A stretch of DNA of 64,000 nt, taken from contig CAMZMU010000055.1 of NCBI GenBank assembly GCA_947311845.1, forward strand, positions 17,484,877 to 17,548,876, written 5' to 3'. How positions within the stretch are numbered: the stretch's first letter is position 1; each line of letters begins with the position of its first letter. The notes beneath the pieces are model-generated. The model worked only from the letters and a program-made list of their open reading frames with translations. It searched no databases and was not told where the DNA came from. The position numbers and the translations under genes were made by a program. This stretch comes from Poa pratensis. Its lineage: Eukaryota > Streptophyta > Magnoliopsida > Poales > Poaceae. Below are positions 34,901 to 44,675 of the stretch, piece after piece.

Positions 34901-37900
34901 CTTGAGCCATTGGATCCGTGACCGCTGGCGCCACTTGGTTCGTTGAATTGCAGCAATCCCTAGACGGTTCATCTTCAACATTGCCCTGAATTGTCTCTCG
35001 TCCGCTGTGAGCTGCCTATCTTCCATAGCCTTGTCCAACATGAAGATCAACTCACTGGAAATAGCAGCCCTGAGCTCAAGGTCAGAGAAGAATTTTGAGT
35101 TCCAACTGGTCAGGGATCTGGCTGTGACTGAAAGCCTGACGTGCAGGTTACTGAAGGGGTCCACATGAAATGGAACTGAGTTCCAGGCCTCCTGCACCAC
35201 ATCCATGAAATCCTCTCTTGTGACCCAAGCATTCTCAAATCTGAATCGTCTAACAGGACTGAAACCAGCGTCAGTGCTTAAGAGGATTGGGCAATGGTCA
35301 GACATTTCTGAGGACAGGGCTTGCAGAATGCAATCTGGGAAAGCATTGTCCCATTCCTGATTGAAGAGAACTCGGTCCAGCTTGCTCATTGTAGCAGCTT
35401 GCTGTTCATTGTTCCAGGTGTACCGTCTCCCACATAGGTACAGGTCTTTGAGTTGCAAGGAGTTGATAAACCCTCGAAAAGCAGCCATGTTCCTACGGTT
35501 CAGGTTCAGGTTGTTCTTCTCGCTGGCTTTGGCGATTAAGTTGAAGTCACCAGCGATGATCATTGGTGTGGCTGAATGATTACATATTTTATTTTGTCTC
35601 ATTTGTCTAAATAACTATCAGTGCATCTAGATTATAGACAAGTGGGTATAAAACATAAACTAGTGACAAGAAACCAACAATTGAGAACAAGTTGACTTGC
35701 CTTCTTGAAACTGTTCTAGTCTGTCTCGTCTGTTTCGCGGACCCTGATTTGTGTGACCTGTGGCAATAACAAGGTATGTGTACTCCACCAAACGACCCTC
35801 TGATGTGATCACAGACTCTCTCCTTACATCAGCAGCAGATTCTGTAATGACTTGAGTGCTCCCTAAGTAATCATTGTGGTTAATTAATGACTTCTGAGCA
35901 ACAGATGGCTCCACCTTTGATATAATGTTAGTCCATGGAATTTCAAGGTACTCCTTCCTAAAATCAAGCAAAAGAAAGGCACGCAATTATATCTTGGTTA
36001 ATATGAAGAGAGTACAACTTGGGAAGTTGGAGTTATGCACTTATGCTAGCATTTCTCGAAATAATGCTCTTGAAAGAAAAAGGGGAAAAAATGTTGGAAT
36101 AATCCTGTGCATTCTAGAAATATCTACCACCTAGTAGGGTTTTCACTACTGTAGTTTAGTAGCTAAGCTAGTAACTAGTAGAAGTCTCCAGAGTAAAAGA
36201 GATTGTAGTACACTGTAGAAGGCAGTAGAAGCTAGTAGAAGCCAATAGATATTTTCTAGTAGGTCGGTTTGTAAAGTCCTATAAATAGGACATGTACCCA
36301 TCGTTGTAAGGTAACCAGAACAAAGGAGGGAAGATTGTAAACCAAGATGTAGCCTCAAGCATATCTATGAAATATAGAGCATATATGTGTCTGTCATATA
36401 TGCATATGTGTTAGTGTGTGTGAAGCACAACCTTATTAGAAGGGAGCTAAGTGATTTAGCTTCCAACAAATGGTATCAGAGCCGCAAGGTTCGGGGCCGT
36501 GGTGCGCGGCGGACGGAGGCTGCGGAGGCGCTGCGTGGTGGCGCAGCGGCCACGGCGGCGCGGCGAGAAGGCCGCGGAGGTCCTGTGTTGTGGCGCGGTA
36601 TGGCGGCGGCGTGGAGGTGCTGCGCGGCCACGGAGGCCGTAGCGGCGCCATGCGACGGCCATGGAAGCAGTGACCAGCGAGAGCACGGTGGCGACCGGCG
36701 TGTGTGTGCGTTCCGGATGTTCCGTGTGTCACCGGCAGAGAAGAAGCTCGGCGTGTGTCGCCGAGGAAGAAGACCGCGTCCTGGGCACGCAGGGCCGGCT
36801 GTGTTGATCGCGTCAGCGCGCGGTCATGGTCACGAGCTGGGGCGTGTGGAGTGTGGCGACGAGTGAGTTAGGGGGAGGACCAGATCGAGCTGCTAGAGAC
36901 GGCCGCGTTGCCTGCGTCAGTGCGCGGCATGTGCGTGAGCTAAGGGCGTGCCGATCGTGACGTAGTGGGTGCATTGACGCGTGAGTGCGCGTCGTGGTCG
37001 CGGCCGTGGCGACGTATGTGCGAGCCACGGTTATATATCCCCACCCCTTGTAACTCCGTTGAAGCACCACGAGGTTGAGCTCGGGTGGAAGAAAGGCGTC
37101 AGTGCGCCAAAAAGAGAAGCTGCGGCGTGTGTCGCCGGAGCTTGGCGTTTGTCGCAAGGATTAAGTGTCGCTCGACAAGTCGCGACAAGTCGCACGACTT
37201 GTCTACTTGTCGGTACCCCAGCGACAAGTTCAAAACCTCGACAAGTTGCGACAAGTTGCGACAAGTCACGACTTGTCGCGCGACTTGTCTACTTGTCGGT
37301 ACCCGAGCGACAAGTTGCGACAGGTCGACTCGTAATCCTTGGTTTGTCGCCAAGGAAGAAGATGGAGTCCACGTCAAGCTTGGTGGTGGTCGTGGTGGCG
37401 GCCACCACGACGACGATGGTGGAAGCAGCGTGGCATCGGGCGTGAGGAGGAGGCGCGGGAAGTGCCACAACTGTGGCATTCGTGGTCACTTCGCCCGTGA
37501 CTGCAGGAAGCCAAAGAAGGAGCAGGCGCTGCTAACCGAAGTTGACGATGAGATGGGCCTTTACTAGGTCTGTGGCGGTGGCGACCGGCGTATGTGAGCG
37601 CCAGGTTATGTCCGTGGCGGTGGCGACCGGCGTATGTGAGCGCCAGGTTGTGTCCGTGGCGGTGGCGACCGGCGTATGTGAGCGCCAGGTTGTGTCCGTG
37701 GCGGTGGCGACCGGCGTGTGTGCGCCAGGTCGAGTCCGTGGCCGCTAGGCTTCACAAGTGAACGCATCAGGATTAGGGGGGTGATTGTTGGAATAATCTT
37801 GTGTATTCTAGAAATATCTACCACCTAGTAGGGTTTTCACTACTGTAGTTTAGTAGCTAAGCTAGTAACTAGTAGAAGTCTCCAGAGTAAAAGAGATTGT

Positions 37901-39605
37901 AGTACACTGTAGAAGGCAGTAGAAGCTAGTAGAAGCCAGTAGATATTTTCTAGTAGGTCGGTTTGTAAAGTCCTATAAATAGGACATGTACCCATCGTTG
38001 TAAGGTAACCAGAACAAAGGAGGGAAGATTGTAAACCAAAATGTAGCCTCAAGCATATCTATGAAATATAGAGCATATATGTGTCTGTCATATATGCATA
38101 TGTGTTAGTGTGTGTGAAGCACAACCTTATTAGAAGGGAGCTAAGTGATTTAGCTTCCAACAAAAAAGCATTATCTAATGATGTTAAATAAGATTAGGTG
38201 CTTTCCAGCATTCCTCCATAGGAAAATTTACGAGTTTTAAAGTACACAAGGTGCAATGCTGATGAGCAACAGTGAACAAAGATAACTGTTTCAAGACTAC
38301 ATAATAATCGCATCTGTCGTAATAGTTAACAGGTTAATGTTGATTGTTAGGTTTTATCCGATCAAGTCACATGCGATGAAGGTAGACTAATTCTTTTGTG
38401 TTAATTTTGCATTGACATTTGAAGCAGGATGGATATATAACTAAAGACATGGATAACTATAAATTTCATATACTTAAAAAGCTATTGTTATTACAAATTT
38501 ACCTCTACTAATTACTAATTTCTCTCCTTTAAGGTTCACAAACATCATTATAAGGAGTATATGAAACGAGGCCCCCAGAAACCCAGGGTGATGTCTAATA
38601 TGGTAACTAAAAAATGTTCTATATAACAGGTAAGAAAGTCTATTCGCCCCTCTTTTCACCCATTCATCTTGTTGTGGATTCCTCACAATTACTTCTCTAT
38701 ATACTGTGGGCATCCAATGTACAAAGTAACACAGCCTCGGGACGAGAACAGTGACGGATATTATAGGTGATTCATAAGTTTCCGTCTCAATGTGGAAGTT
38801 AGTGGAGTAACTGAATATCTGAATCCAAGTGATTTCCTATAAATTCATTCTGACCTACACACCTCACCAAGAGAATTAACAAGTGGTCATTATTGTCCGA
38901 GCATATGCAGATATACAGGTCACATCTTCCTGGGAAAATCGAAATGACTGGCATTGAGATTTTAGATATTTATTGGCGACAGAAAAAAGTGGCGAGGAGT
39001 GAGGACAGCAAATCAATTCTTATTTAACAAGTGAACGATCAATCCAACAAGTCAAAATCAATTCTTGTTCAATGTTATCTCATACGCTCGACTGATCTAG
39101 CAGCTATTATATTTGGGAAGAACTAAGGTTAGCGAGTTCTCTGAATCATAGGGTTAATGGACGAATTTGCCATTCAATGATGCGCGAAAAATCAATCAGC
39201 AATGCGCACAGTTCCATCAACCGTCCCCCACAGGTTCGGCATGAGCTAATCAACAATCTCATGGTACAACTGTGGCACCGGCCCATCCAATAGCAGAAGC
39301 AGATGGTGTAAGAAGATGTGTGCAGAGAGAGCGGCGGAAAGGGCTTGATTTGATGCTTACGGGTCGATCAGGACGACATCGGCATGGTTCTGGAGGGAGC
39401 TGGCGACGAGGGCGCCGGCGACGCCGCCACCGACAACCACCACGACCGGCCGCCGGCTCCCGTAAGGATGGATCCATCCGCATCCGCCGGCCATCGCTCC
39501 CGGCCGGCGAACCGGAGGAGCAGGAGGGGTAGGAGCCGGGGTCGTGGCAGCGGCGGCTCCCGGTGGTGGCGGGTGCTGCCAAGGACGGGAGGTCGGGGAC
39601 GCCAT
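25932..39605 (-). CDS. AIF/FSP1-like FAD-dependent NAD(P)H oxidoreductase, four exons
   Basis: Exons on the minus strand: 39361-39605, 35701-35957, 26402-26853 and 25932-26189. They join in phase to 1212 nt, 403 residues plus stop. A second in-frame ATG at 39494 would give 366 residues, closer to plant relatives. FAD Rossmann motif GGGVAG is at residues 59-64, followed by LIDPKEYLEIPW. ATGH follows at the exon 2 end. The NAD(P)H Rossmann loop is GGESSG at 182-187, with Ser where many relatives have other residues. The closing FAD motif is AAGD (G312, D313). Family members reduce quinones or act as AIF homologues; the substrate here is not known. Intron 1 (GT-AG) is 3.4 kb. Intron 2 has a GC donor (AAG/GCAAGT) and is 8.85 kb. 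Intron 3 is short. Introns 1 and 2 are filled by mobile elements, yet no exon is damaged. Confidence 0.9.
27311..27915 (-). pseudogene. LINE C-terminal zinc-binding region (zf-RVT type)
   Basis: Open from the insertion site to a stop at 27311. Motifs: WKSEAPLKCRIFAWLAMRGK, CHTADCLAKKGWP, CVLCLSDQETALHLLATC and WWKIWKERNSRIF, the zinc-binding pattern that follows RT in many plant LINEs. Confidence 0.85.
27924..29048. mobile_element. Non-autonomous hAT element inside the LINE
   Basis: 1125 bp. Ends TAATCCTGGGCA (left) and TGCCCAGGCTTA (right) are inverted repeats. The exact 8-bp duplication CGTGCATG flanks them (27916-27923 and 29049-29056). Subterminal regions are rich in AAACCG/CGGTTT motifs. 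The interior is very GC-rich with a minisatellite (28141-28390) and sequence at 28510-28810 that may be captured from a gene. No transposase is encoded, so it must be mobilised in trans. Confidence 0.88.
28141..28390. repeat. GC-rich minisatellite, 59-66 bp units
   Basis: About four copies starting at 28141, 28207, 28273 and 28332, each with GCACACC, GGGATGCGCCGCCG and GTGGAGAGGTCGCC. It lies in the small hAT element. Open frames on both strands here are by-products of GC richness. Confidence 0.85.
29057..29623 (-). pseudogene. LINE reverse transcriptase, C-terminal part between the two hAT insertions
   Basis: Reads VKHILSAMHIYQLLII, then LRSGFLWSNDELASGG and CRPPEFGGLGITDL, typical of the thumb side of plant LINE RTs. 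A frameshift lies near 29150-29310, after which DLKWTRHFKQNLSLQALQQF continues to the second insertion site at 29056. Confidence 0.8.
29632..33594 (-). mobile_element. Autonomous hAT transposon with intact transposase, inserted in the LINE
   Basis: 3963 bp. The left end CATGGTTTTTGAGTCG and right end CGACTCAAAAACAGAG are inverted repeats with three mismatches. The exact 8-bp target duplication GCCAGGCA is at 29624-29631 and 33595-33602. Both subterminal regions (29640-29735 and 33420-33585) are packed with GACTAGTCGA/GAGTCG motifs, likely transposase sites. The minus strand encodes one complete transposase. The LINE frame is continuous when the element and one repeat are removed. Confidence 0.93.
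30122..32830 (-). CDS. hAT-family transposase, three exons, apparently intact
   Basis: Exons on the minus strand: 30955-32830, 30727-30896 and 30122-30655, with GTAAGT donors and AG acceptors, giving 2580 nt and 859 residues. A BED zinc finger is at residues 40-90 (C60, C63, H77, C88). A DUF659-type catalytic core follows: LMSDGWTD, VVQVVSDNGSNYKAAG and TPCAAHCLDLML. The hAT dimerisation region spans exon 2 to 3: WWSAYGG, LAKRIIGLCCSASGCERNWSVFAH, then IHTKGRNRLEYKR. The acidic C-terminal tail is species-specific. It would act in the nucleus, binding element ends and cutting and pasting. An open frame with exact termini suggests recent activity. Expression is unproven. Confidence 0.92.
33603..34820 (-). 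pseudogene. LINE reverse transcriptase, N-terminal and palm parts, frameshifted
   Basis: Three overlapping frames carry DFRPISLVQFFGKLFTKILA, SAFIKQRAIHDNF, GLRQGDPLSPL and the catalytic YADD (MYADDVVIF), then YLGLPLSDRRL. The frame changes around 34190-34210 and 34000-34020. The domain is cut at 33602 by the hAT insertion and resumes at 29623. Confidence 0.88.
34748..35602 (-). pseudogene. LINE endonuclease domain, 5'-truncated
   Basis: Motifs of the exonuclease/endonuclease/phosphatase fold: MIIAGDFNLI, YTWNN, KLDRVLFN and SDHCPI, in the expected order. The N-terminal part with the first catalytic residues is missing. In LINEs this domain nicks target DNA to prime reverse transcription. 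Confidence 0.85.
36092..36468 (+). repeat. Left LTR of the small LTR element
   Basis: 377 bp, TGTTGGAATAATCC to TTAGCTTCCAACA. A TATA-like CTATAAATAGG lies near 36280. It has several CTAGTAG repeats. Confidence 0.92.
36471..36482 (+). other. Primer-binding site, initiator tRNA-Met
   Basis: TGGTATCAGAGC is the standard complement of the plant initiator tRNA-Met 3' end, two bases after the LTR. Confidence 0.92.
37085..37567 (+). pseudogene. Gag remnant with CCHC zinc knuckle
   Basis: Only the last ~70 codons look like gag. They are Gly/His-rich and then have one knuckle C-x2-C-x4-H-x4-C (CHNCGIRGHFARDC, about 37463-37504), followed by KPKKEQALLTEVDDEMGLY and a stop. This is the nucleocapsid end of a Copia-type gag. 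The upstream part of this open frame overlaps the CGACAAGT array and is not gag-like. It could bind element RNA, but the frame probably reflects a deletion remnant. Confidence 0.7.
37166..37330. repeat. Array of CGACAAGT and its inverse
   Basis: About a dozen copies of the octamer CGACAAGT/ACTTGTCG, direct and inverted, arranged in two similar blocks that each end ACTTGTCGGTACCC. The array can fold into several hairpins. It lies in the interior of the small LTR element. Confidence 0.8.
37572..37737. repeat. Tandem repeat, 42-bp unit, four copies
   Basis: Units start at 37572, 37614, 37656 and 37698 with GTGGCGGTGGCGACCGGCGT. The last copy is two bases shorter. A single related copy lies at 36688. 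42 is a multiple of three and the array is open in one frame, but no start context or homology supports a protein. Confidence 0.88.
37786..38162 (+). repeat. Right LTR of the small LTR element
   Basis: 377 bp, four substitutions relative to the left LTR (two near the start, one mid, one near base 280), followed by AAAAA. Confidence 0.92.
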
Positions 39606-41440
39606 TCTTAGGAGGAACAGGGCAATGGGGGCTCCGGTGCCTGCGCTGCGCGCAAAGCGGGGGCCGCCGATGGTTCTCACCGCAGCAAAACTCTGTTTTT
39701 TAGTCCCACTAGTAATTAAGCACGTGCACATGCACGTTACATATAATACATATAATTGTATGATGTATATAAACGTAGTTGTAAAAGTTCGAGAGGACAA
39801 AAATCAGATTAAACTAAACTGGCGAATCATTATCAATTTGCTATGAAAAATGTACACAAATATTCATTTTTTTTCTCTCTGAAATGGAACAGCTGTAATT
39901 TCATATCAATTATGAAAAGTAGATCCATCAGTCTCAACTCATAACCTGGTGTTAACTCTGAACAAAAATGCACTAACTCGTGGGCAACTATGTTGCAGTA
40001 GACTTCAGCTATGTAAACTTTAGCAAGGCCAAACCAACAAATACATTCAAGGAAGAGTTGCTCTTTAATGAATTTGACGGCATGAATATTGACCTAATGC
40101 TTCAATGAAATGCATTGATTAAATATCACATACATGAATAATTCCATTCTTGTTATTGCTCTAGATGCACAGCTCGTTGTAAAAGGAGGAGCAGTTCGGA
40201 GGTTCATACATACCTTGACTAATTAATATTTAAGCTTCCATATTGGTGATAGAAAATCATGCAAAATTTCTCCATGAACCACCAATGTAAGTATATCATA
40301 TATAGGGATCTAGCATATTTTATTATTCCTTACTAAAATAAACAAGAAAAAAAATCATGACAAGAACCTGAGCTTTTGCTAACATATATCACGACAATAC
40401 GTAATAAGCGCACCTGTGTAACACTGTAAGAGGAGTTCAATCGGTCTTCCTGTCCTGCTTTCCCTGCCATGACCGCGACACCAGCTAGGCATTACATCGA
40501 GCATATACCAGCACTACCAAGAAAACACAGCACCTCCAATCTTCTAATTCTACCATACGTACACATAGTAAAGCTTCAGGTCTGGTTGCTCAAGTACCTA
40601 TCAGGAAGGCTCCATGATCATAGTACACGATCGGCTTTGTGCTACACGATCAGTAAAGAGAAGATTGCATCATAGAAAGTAATATAATTGGTTAGGGACG
40701 AACCTCCATTGCACGTGAAAAGACACAGCGAACGGGTCAGATAAAACGCCAGACGGACAACAGTTCGAAAAACAATCTTGATGCTTCGTCACCCAGAGGT
40801 CCCGAGGATTCAGACTTTCAGAGGAGGAGGCGGCAGGTGCTAAGGCGATGGGCGGCGTAATCGGTGTGGTATTGTCGTCGAGCGCCCGGGCACTGGCTCG
40901 CGCGGTGGCCGTTGTGGCACAGCAGCTTGATTATAGGGGCGCTCGGCATGGTGGCGAGATGGCAGGTTGCGGCAACGGCGTCCGTATGATGGCAGGTGGC
41001 GTCGACGGCGTCCGCGTGATGGCAGAGGCGGCGCTCGGCGCGGCGGCGGCGGCCTAGTCCGAGTGATGACATAGGTCGTTTTGATTATTTTGATTAGATG
41101 CTTTGCGTGATTAGTGGATTTTTTTGTTTCCACAACGGAAGAGGAGCAATTAGCGGGCATCATTGCAGGCATCGGTGGATTGGCGATGTGTTCAGTCAGG
41201 CTGACCACGGGTATCACATCAACCGTAGGATATGTTGGTTAAATGGTCAAGATCTATTGGATCACCCCCTTCTCTCCCTTTTTATATTAGTGGTGATACC
41301 GGAAGCTTAACTAGAGCGCGACCTGTTTATTAGACGAAATCCCGATCACTTCATCGCCACCATGGGAAAGATGCACGGCTGTCAGCTGGCAAGATGCCGA
41401 AGAGCACAAATAAAAGAGGCCAAAGGCCCAGCCCGTGAAC
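39606..41440. other. Upstream region of the oxidoreductase gene
   Basis: Includes the promoter side of the minus-strand gene. A Helitron-like 3' end (39709-39737) lies about 100 bases upstream of the first ATG. The rest is AT-rich. A GC-rich patch at 40800-41060 has open frames on both strands but no recognisable protein. Confidence 0.4.
39709..39737 (-). mobile_element. Candidate Helitron 3' terminus
   Basis: On the minus strand a palindromic stem ACGTGCA/TGCACGT (39722-39737) is followed nine bases later by CTAG and then T, the Helitron 3'-end rule. The element would extend rightward. Its 5' end was not found. Confidence 0.35.
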
Positions 41441-42960
41441 CAGCACCTGGTTTTTTTTTTTTTTTTTTTTTGCTAAACCAAAAGATCTCCGTCTATCGTG
41501 TGGCACATTTTTTGCTAAAAATATACTCCCTCCGTTCCACAATATATGACGTTTTAGCATTTGTGCATGTTCACATATACAACCAAAAGATCTCCGTCTA
41601 TCATGTGGCACATTCTATCGCTTAGCTGCTACGTGTTCCTTTTCAGTGGGTTGGATGGAGCTGTGAGCCCCTGACGGCGCTCAGTAGTTTGCGGAGTGTC
41701 CAAACTTTAGCCATGAATTTCTTTTCCCCTCCCGCCTTTTTCCCGTAAAAGATAAATGTTTGAGGAGTGCTTTGAGACGAATACTTAGCAAACAACAAGG
41801 CCGGGCAAACGAGTTTTGCTCCCGCCTCTTTTTTTGTGAATGTCTGCCCCATATGTTTGCCACCTCTGTTTTGTGCCATTGCTGCCTTGTCTCTTTCCAG
41901 CCGCTTTCTCATGCTCATGTCAGCCTGATGATATTATATATGATGATGACTCTTTGGTAGATTCCAACTTTCATCCATCGCCAAACCCCCCCCCCCCCCC
42001 CCCCCTCATATTGTCGTGTACTTACTGTTCTCGAATACAAATCATTCGGATGAGACGGGTATGTTCACCGGGGACATGTGATATCCTACATGCTTAGTGT
42101 ACGTATGTTTTTCTGAATCTTGTTTTGTCTGGTTTAGTGTACACATAATTTTTCTGAATCTTGTTGAATAGTGTACATATAACACTTGTTCTATTAAATG
42201 TCTTCCAAGAACAAGAAGATAATTTTTGAACACCAAACGAGTGTGTACACGAGCAAGAACCGAAAGGGGGTGGGGGTGGGGGCTCCGAGTACAGACAACT
42301 TCACTTGCTAAAAATATACAAACCAAATGCTAAGCTTACCTCAACGTAAAGATTTCCATCTCACATGTATGGCACATTCTATCGCTTAGGTGCTAGGTGT
42401 TCCTTCTCAGTGGGTTGGACGGAGCCGTGACGCCGCTTGGTAGTTTGTCGAGGGTCTAACGGCGGACACTCGGGAAACTTTAGGCGTGAATTTCATTTCC
42501 CCTCCAACCTTTTTCCCACGTAAAAGTTAAATGTTTGCCGAGTACTTTGAGATGAATACTTGGCAAACAGCAAGACTATGAAAATGAGTTTTGCTCCCGC
42601 CTCGTATATGCCTTTTTCTGAATATTGTTGAATAGTGTACATTTAACACTTTTTCAATTGGACTAAATATCTCCCAAGAACAAGAAGAGAATTTTTTTTA
42701 ACACCAAACCTTCTCCACGAGCAAGAGCGGAGGGAGGGGGTGGATGAATACTTGGCAAGCATCAAGACTATGAAAATGAGTTTTGCTCCCGCCTCGTATA
42801 TGCCTTTTTCTGAATATTGTTGAATGGTGTACATTTAACACTTTTTCAATTGAACTAAATATCTCCCAAGAACAAGAAGAGATTTTTTTTAACACCAAAC
42901 CTTCTCCACGAGCAAGAGCGGAGGGAGGGGGTGGGGGTCCGAGTACAGACTAATCTTTGG
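41441..42960. repeat. Complex of degenerate direct repeats
   Basis: 41602-41835 and 42365-42605 are diverged copies of one sequence (GGCACATTCTATCGCTTAG to GAGTTTTGCTCCCGCCTC). A 192-bp near-identical tandem copy follows (42551-42742 and 42743-42934). The motif AACCAAAAGATCTCCGTCTATC also occurs twice (41477 and 41581). A T21 run (41451-41471) and a C20 run (41986-42005) interrupt it. Origin unknown. Confidence 0.75.
41524..41580 (+). mobile_element. Stowaway MITE end fragment
   Basis: TA followed by CTCCCTCCGTTCC and CAATATATGACGTTTT is the classical left end of grass Stowaway (mariner) MITEs. No right terminus is present, so it is truncated. Confidence 0.65.
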
Positions 42961-44367
42961 CGCTGCATACAAGACAGAATTATCTACTTTGTTGCATATG
43001 AAATTGGTAGTATTGACCCCAACACCATTTCTAAGTTATTTACTGTATTCAAACATTTAAACAATTAACATAGTTATATAGATATTTGAGGATACTCTAG
43101 AAAAATAGACAAGTATTATAAATTGTTATACTTCAGGAAAATTATAAATTAACTTGTGGCGTAATGTGATAATATTGGTTTCCTTTGATCCATGGTACAA
43201 TAAGTTGAAACAAAATGTTTCTTAAAACATTTGAAACTAAATAAAAATGTAGTACTAATTAAATTTAATGATAATTTGTACTAAGTAAAAAGGTTCATTA
43301 TAAAATGTAGTTGCTCCAGGTACAACACGAAATCATATCCTCCTTTACAATAATTCTCCGGTATTTCATTACAAATGTATATACAAATCATAACTTAATT
43401 TATATTAAGCATCCAACATTTCTTTTCAATTTCGGGAAAAATCCAAAAGGCTCTTCTTAGGAGGGCTGCACTGCGGCTCAATGTGTACATCACCAATGTA
43501 CTGCATCAGACCAAAACTTATCTAAATGCTACTTGATGTGGAAAGACCTCTTATCGTTCTATAGTTTTGGTTGATGAGACAGAGGAAATAAATAGTGAAA
43601 TGTTATGCAGAACATCGATGTTCATACAAAAATAAATTTCTACACCGTAATTGTTTTGGCTCCCAACTTTCCGGAGTATATGTTCACCGCCACACATCGA
43701 CCATAAAGTCACCATATCCGATAACACCGCTGTATCGTCATCGTAGTACAGCCTCTTCTCTGGTCTATGTGAAAGTGAAGAATTCACATATTATAGGTGC
43801 CACAAATAACCGTTTCCTGATTACAGTCGCACACACCTTGATGGGATACCGACAATGGCGGAGCCGCGAATGACCGAAAAAGAAACCATACTCGCATGTA
43901 TCACTGTGATGTCCACTTCCGGCAACGTATATTTCGTGCACAAACCGAGACACAATCAGGGTTGTGGACCATAGTCTCGGGCAACCAACCACTATCATTC
44001 GTTGATGAGACTTGAAGCCGTAGCCACATGGACATCATTAACCCTTTAATGGCAAGCAGTTTTCTCTCTAGCGACATCACCCAAGTACCCCACGATCGCA
44101 TGGTGAGGATGTATGTGCTTTTAGGTTCTGTATAAATCAAAGACGATCAGCACAAAGAAGTTGTCGATGTCGGCGGCAGCGATGAGACGGAGATACTTGT
44201 GGTGGCTGCTTCGATCGCTACGGATCTCTGGCCGCTTTCATATGCTCTTCCGGTACCAGAAGTCCCAATTATTTCTCTTTGAATCTCGCATTTTTTTGTC
44301 TCCAAAATCGTCAGGCCGCTGCCCATGTCCTCAATACATTTATTTCCTAGGAGCATGGAGCACTTTC
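42961..44367. other. Intergenic AT-rich DNA, nothing recognised
   Basis: No coding motif, element terminus or strong repeat was seen in about 1.4 kb. Confidence 0.5.
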
Positions 44368-44380
44368 CCCCGACTTAGTT

Positions 44381-44675
44381 TTTTTTACGAAATACAGTAC
44401 AACGCAGACGCTCATATACACGCGCACACACTCACCCCTATGAACGCACGCACCCACACCCTATCCCTATGAGCACCTCCGAGAGACCGAGTCGGCGGGT
44501 CGAGTCTTGAGATTAACGAAGTCACCACGGGCGCCTCGCTGTCGACGGGAACGTCGCCTCCCACTGAAGAATATTCCGCCTTAAATGAGAAACACCAGCG
44601 TCAAACCTGTGGTTTGAACTCTGGTGGGCTGGGGGTACAACCACCCTCCTAACCATCTTGTCACAGGCAAGTTCT
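44381..44675 (-). mobile_element. tRNA-derived SINE (Au-type)
   Basis: Read on the minus strand it has pol III boxes A-like (TGGTTAGGAGGG) and B-like (GAGTTCAAACC) near its 5' end. It ends GTACTGTATTTCG plus an A run. Flanking 13-bp duplications CCCCGACTTAGTT (44368-44380) and CCCCGGCTTAGTT (44676-44688) differ by one base, diagnostic of LINE-driven retroposition. The wording of the 3' half resembles the Au SINE of Triticeae, but length here is greater than the short Au form I recall. Confidence 0.8.

Larger units (their letters stand above)
27240..35602 (-). mobile_element. LINE (non-LTR retrotransposon), decayed, in intron 2 and split by two hAT elements
   Basis: Reading leftward: endonuclease (35602-34748), reverse transcriptase (about 34820-33603, continued at 29623-29057) and C-terminal zinc-binding/RNase-H-side region (27915-27311). 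Sequence is collinear across both hAT insertions once these are removed. The 5' end is truncated inside the endonuclease near 35600. The 3' end lies near 27240 but no clear poly(A) or target duplication was found. Several frameshifts make it inactive. It is in the same orientation as the host gene. Confidence 0.88.
36092..38162 (+). mobile_element. Small non-autonomous LTR retrotransposon (LARD/TRIM-like), young
   Basis: Two 377-bp LTRs (36092-36468 and 37786-38162), TGTTGG...CCAACA, differ at four positions by direct comparison. The 5-bp duplication AAAAA flanks it. An initiator-tRNA-Met primer site TGGTATCAGAGC is at 36471-36482, and a purine-rich GGATTAGGGGGGTGAT sits before the right LTR. 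The 1.3-kb interior has no pol. It retains only the C-terminal gag CCHC knuckle and repeats, so it depends on a full element, probably Copia-type. Opposite orientation to the host gene. Confidence 0.93.
35958..39360 (-). other. Intron 1 of the oxidoreductase gene
   Basis: 3.4 kb between donor GTAAGC (39355-39360) and acceptor AG (35958-35959). It contains the small LTR element at 36092-38162. In 38168-39354 I see only AT-rich sequence and no recognisable element. Confidence 0.8.

Noticed and set aside
36471..36482. tRNA-like sequence
   Set aside because: It is the primer-binding complement next to an LTR, not a tRNA gene.
40848..41057. 69-codon open frame upstream of the oxidoreductase
   Set aside because: Low-complexity Ala/Gly/Val/Arg, overlapped by an equally long antisense frame, no recognised relatives.
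41451..42005. Poly-T and poly-C runs as regulatory signals
   Set aside because: Simple homopolymers in a repeat cluster; nothing links them to a gene.
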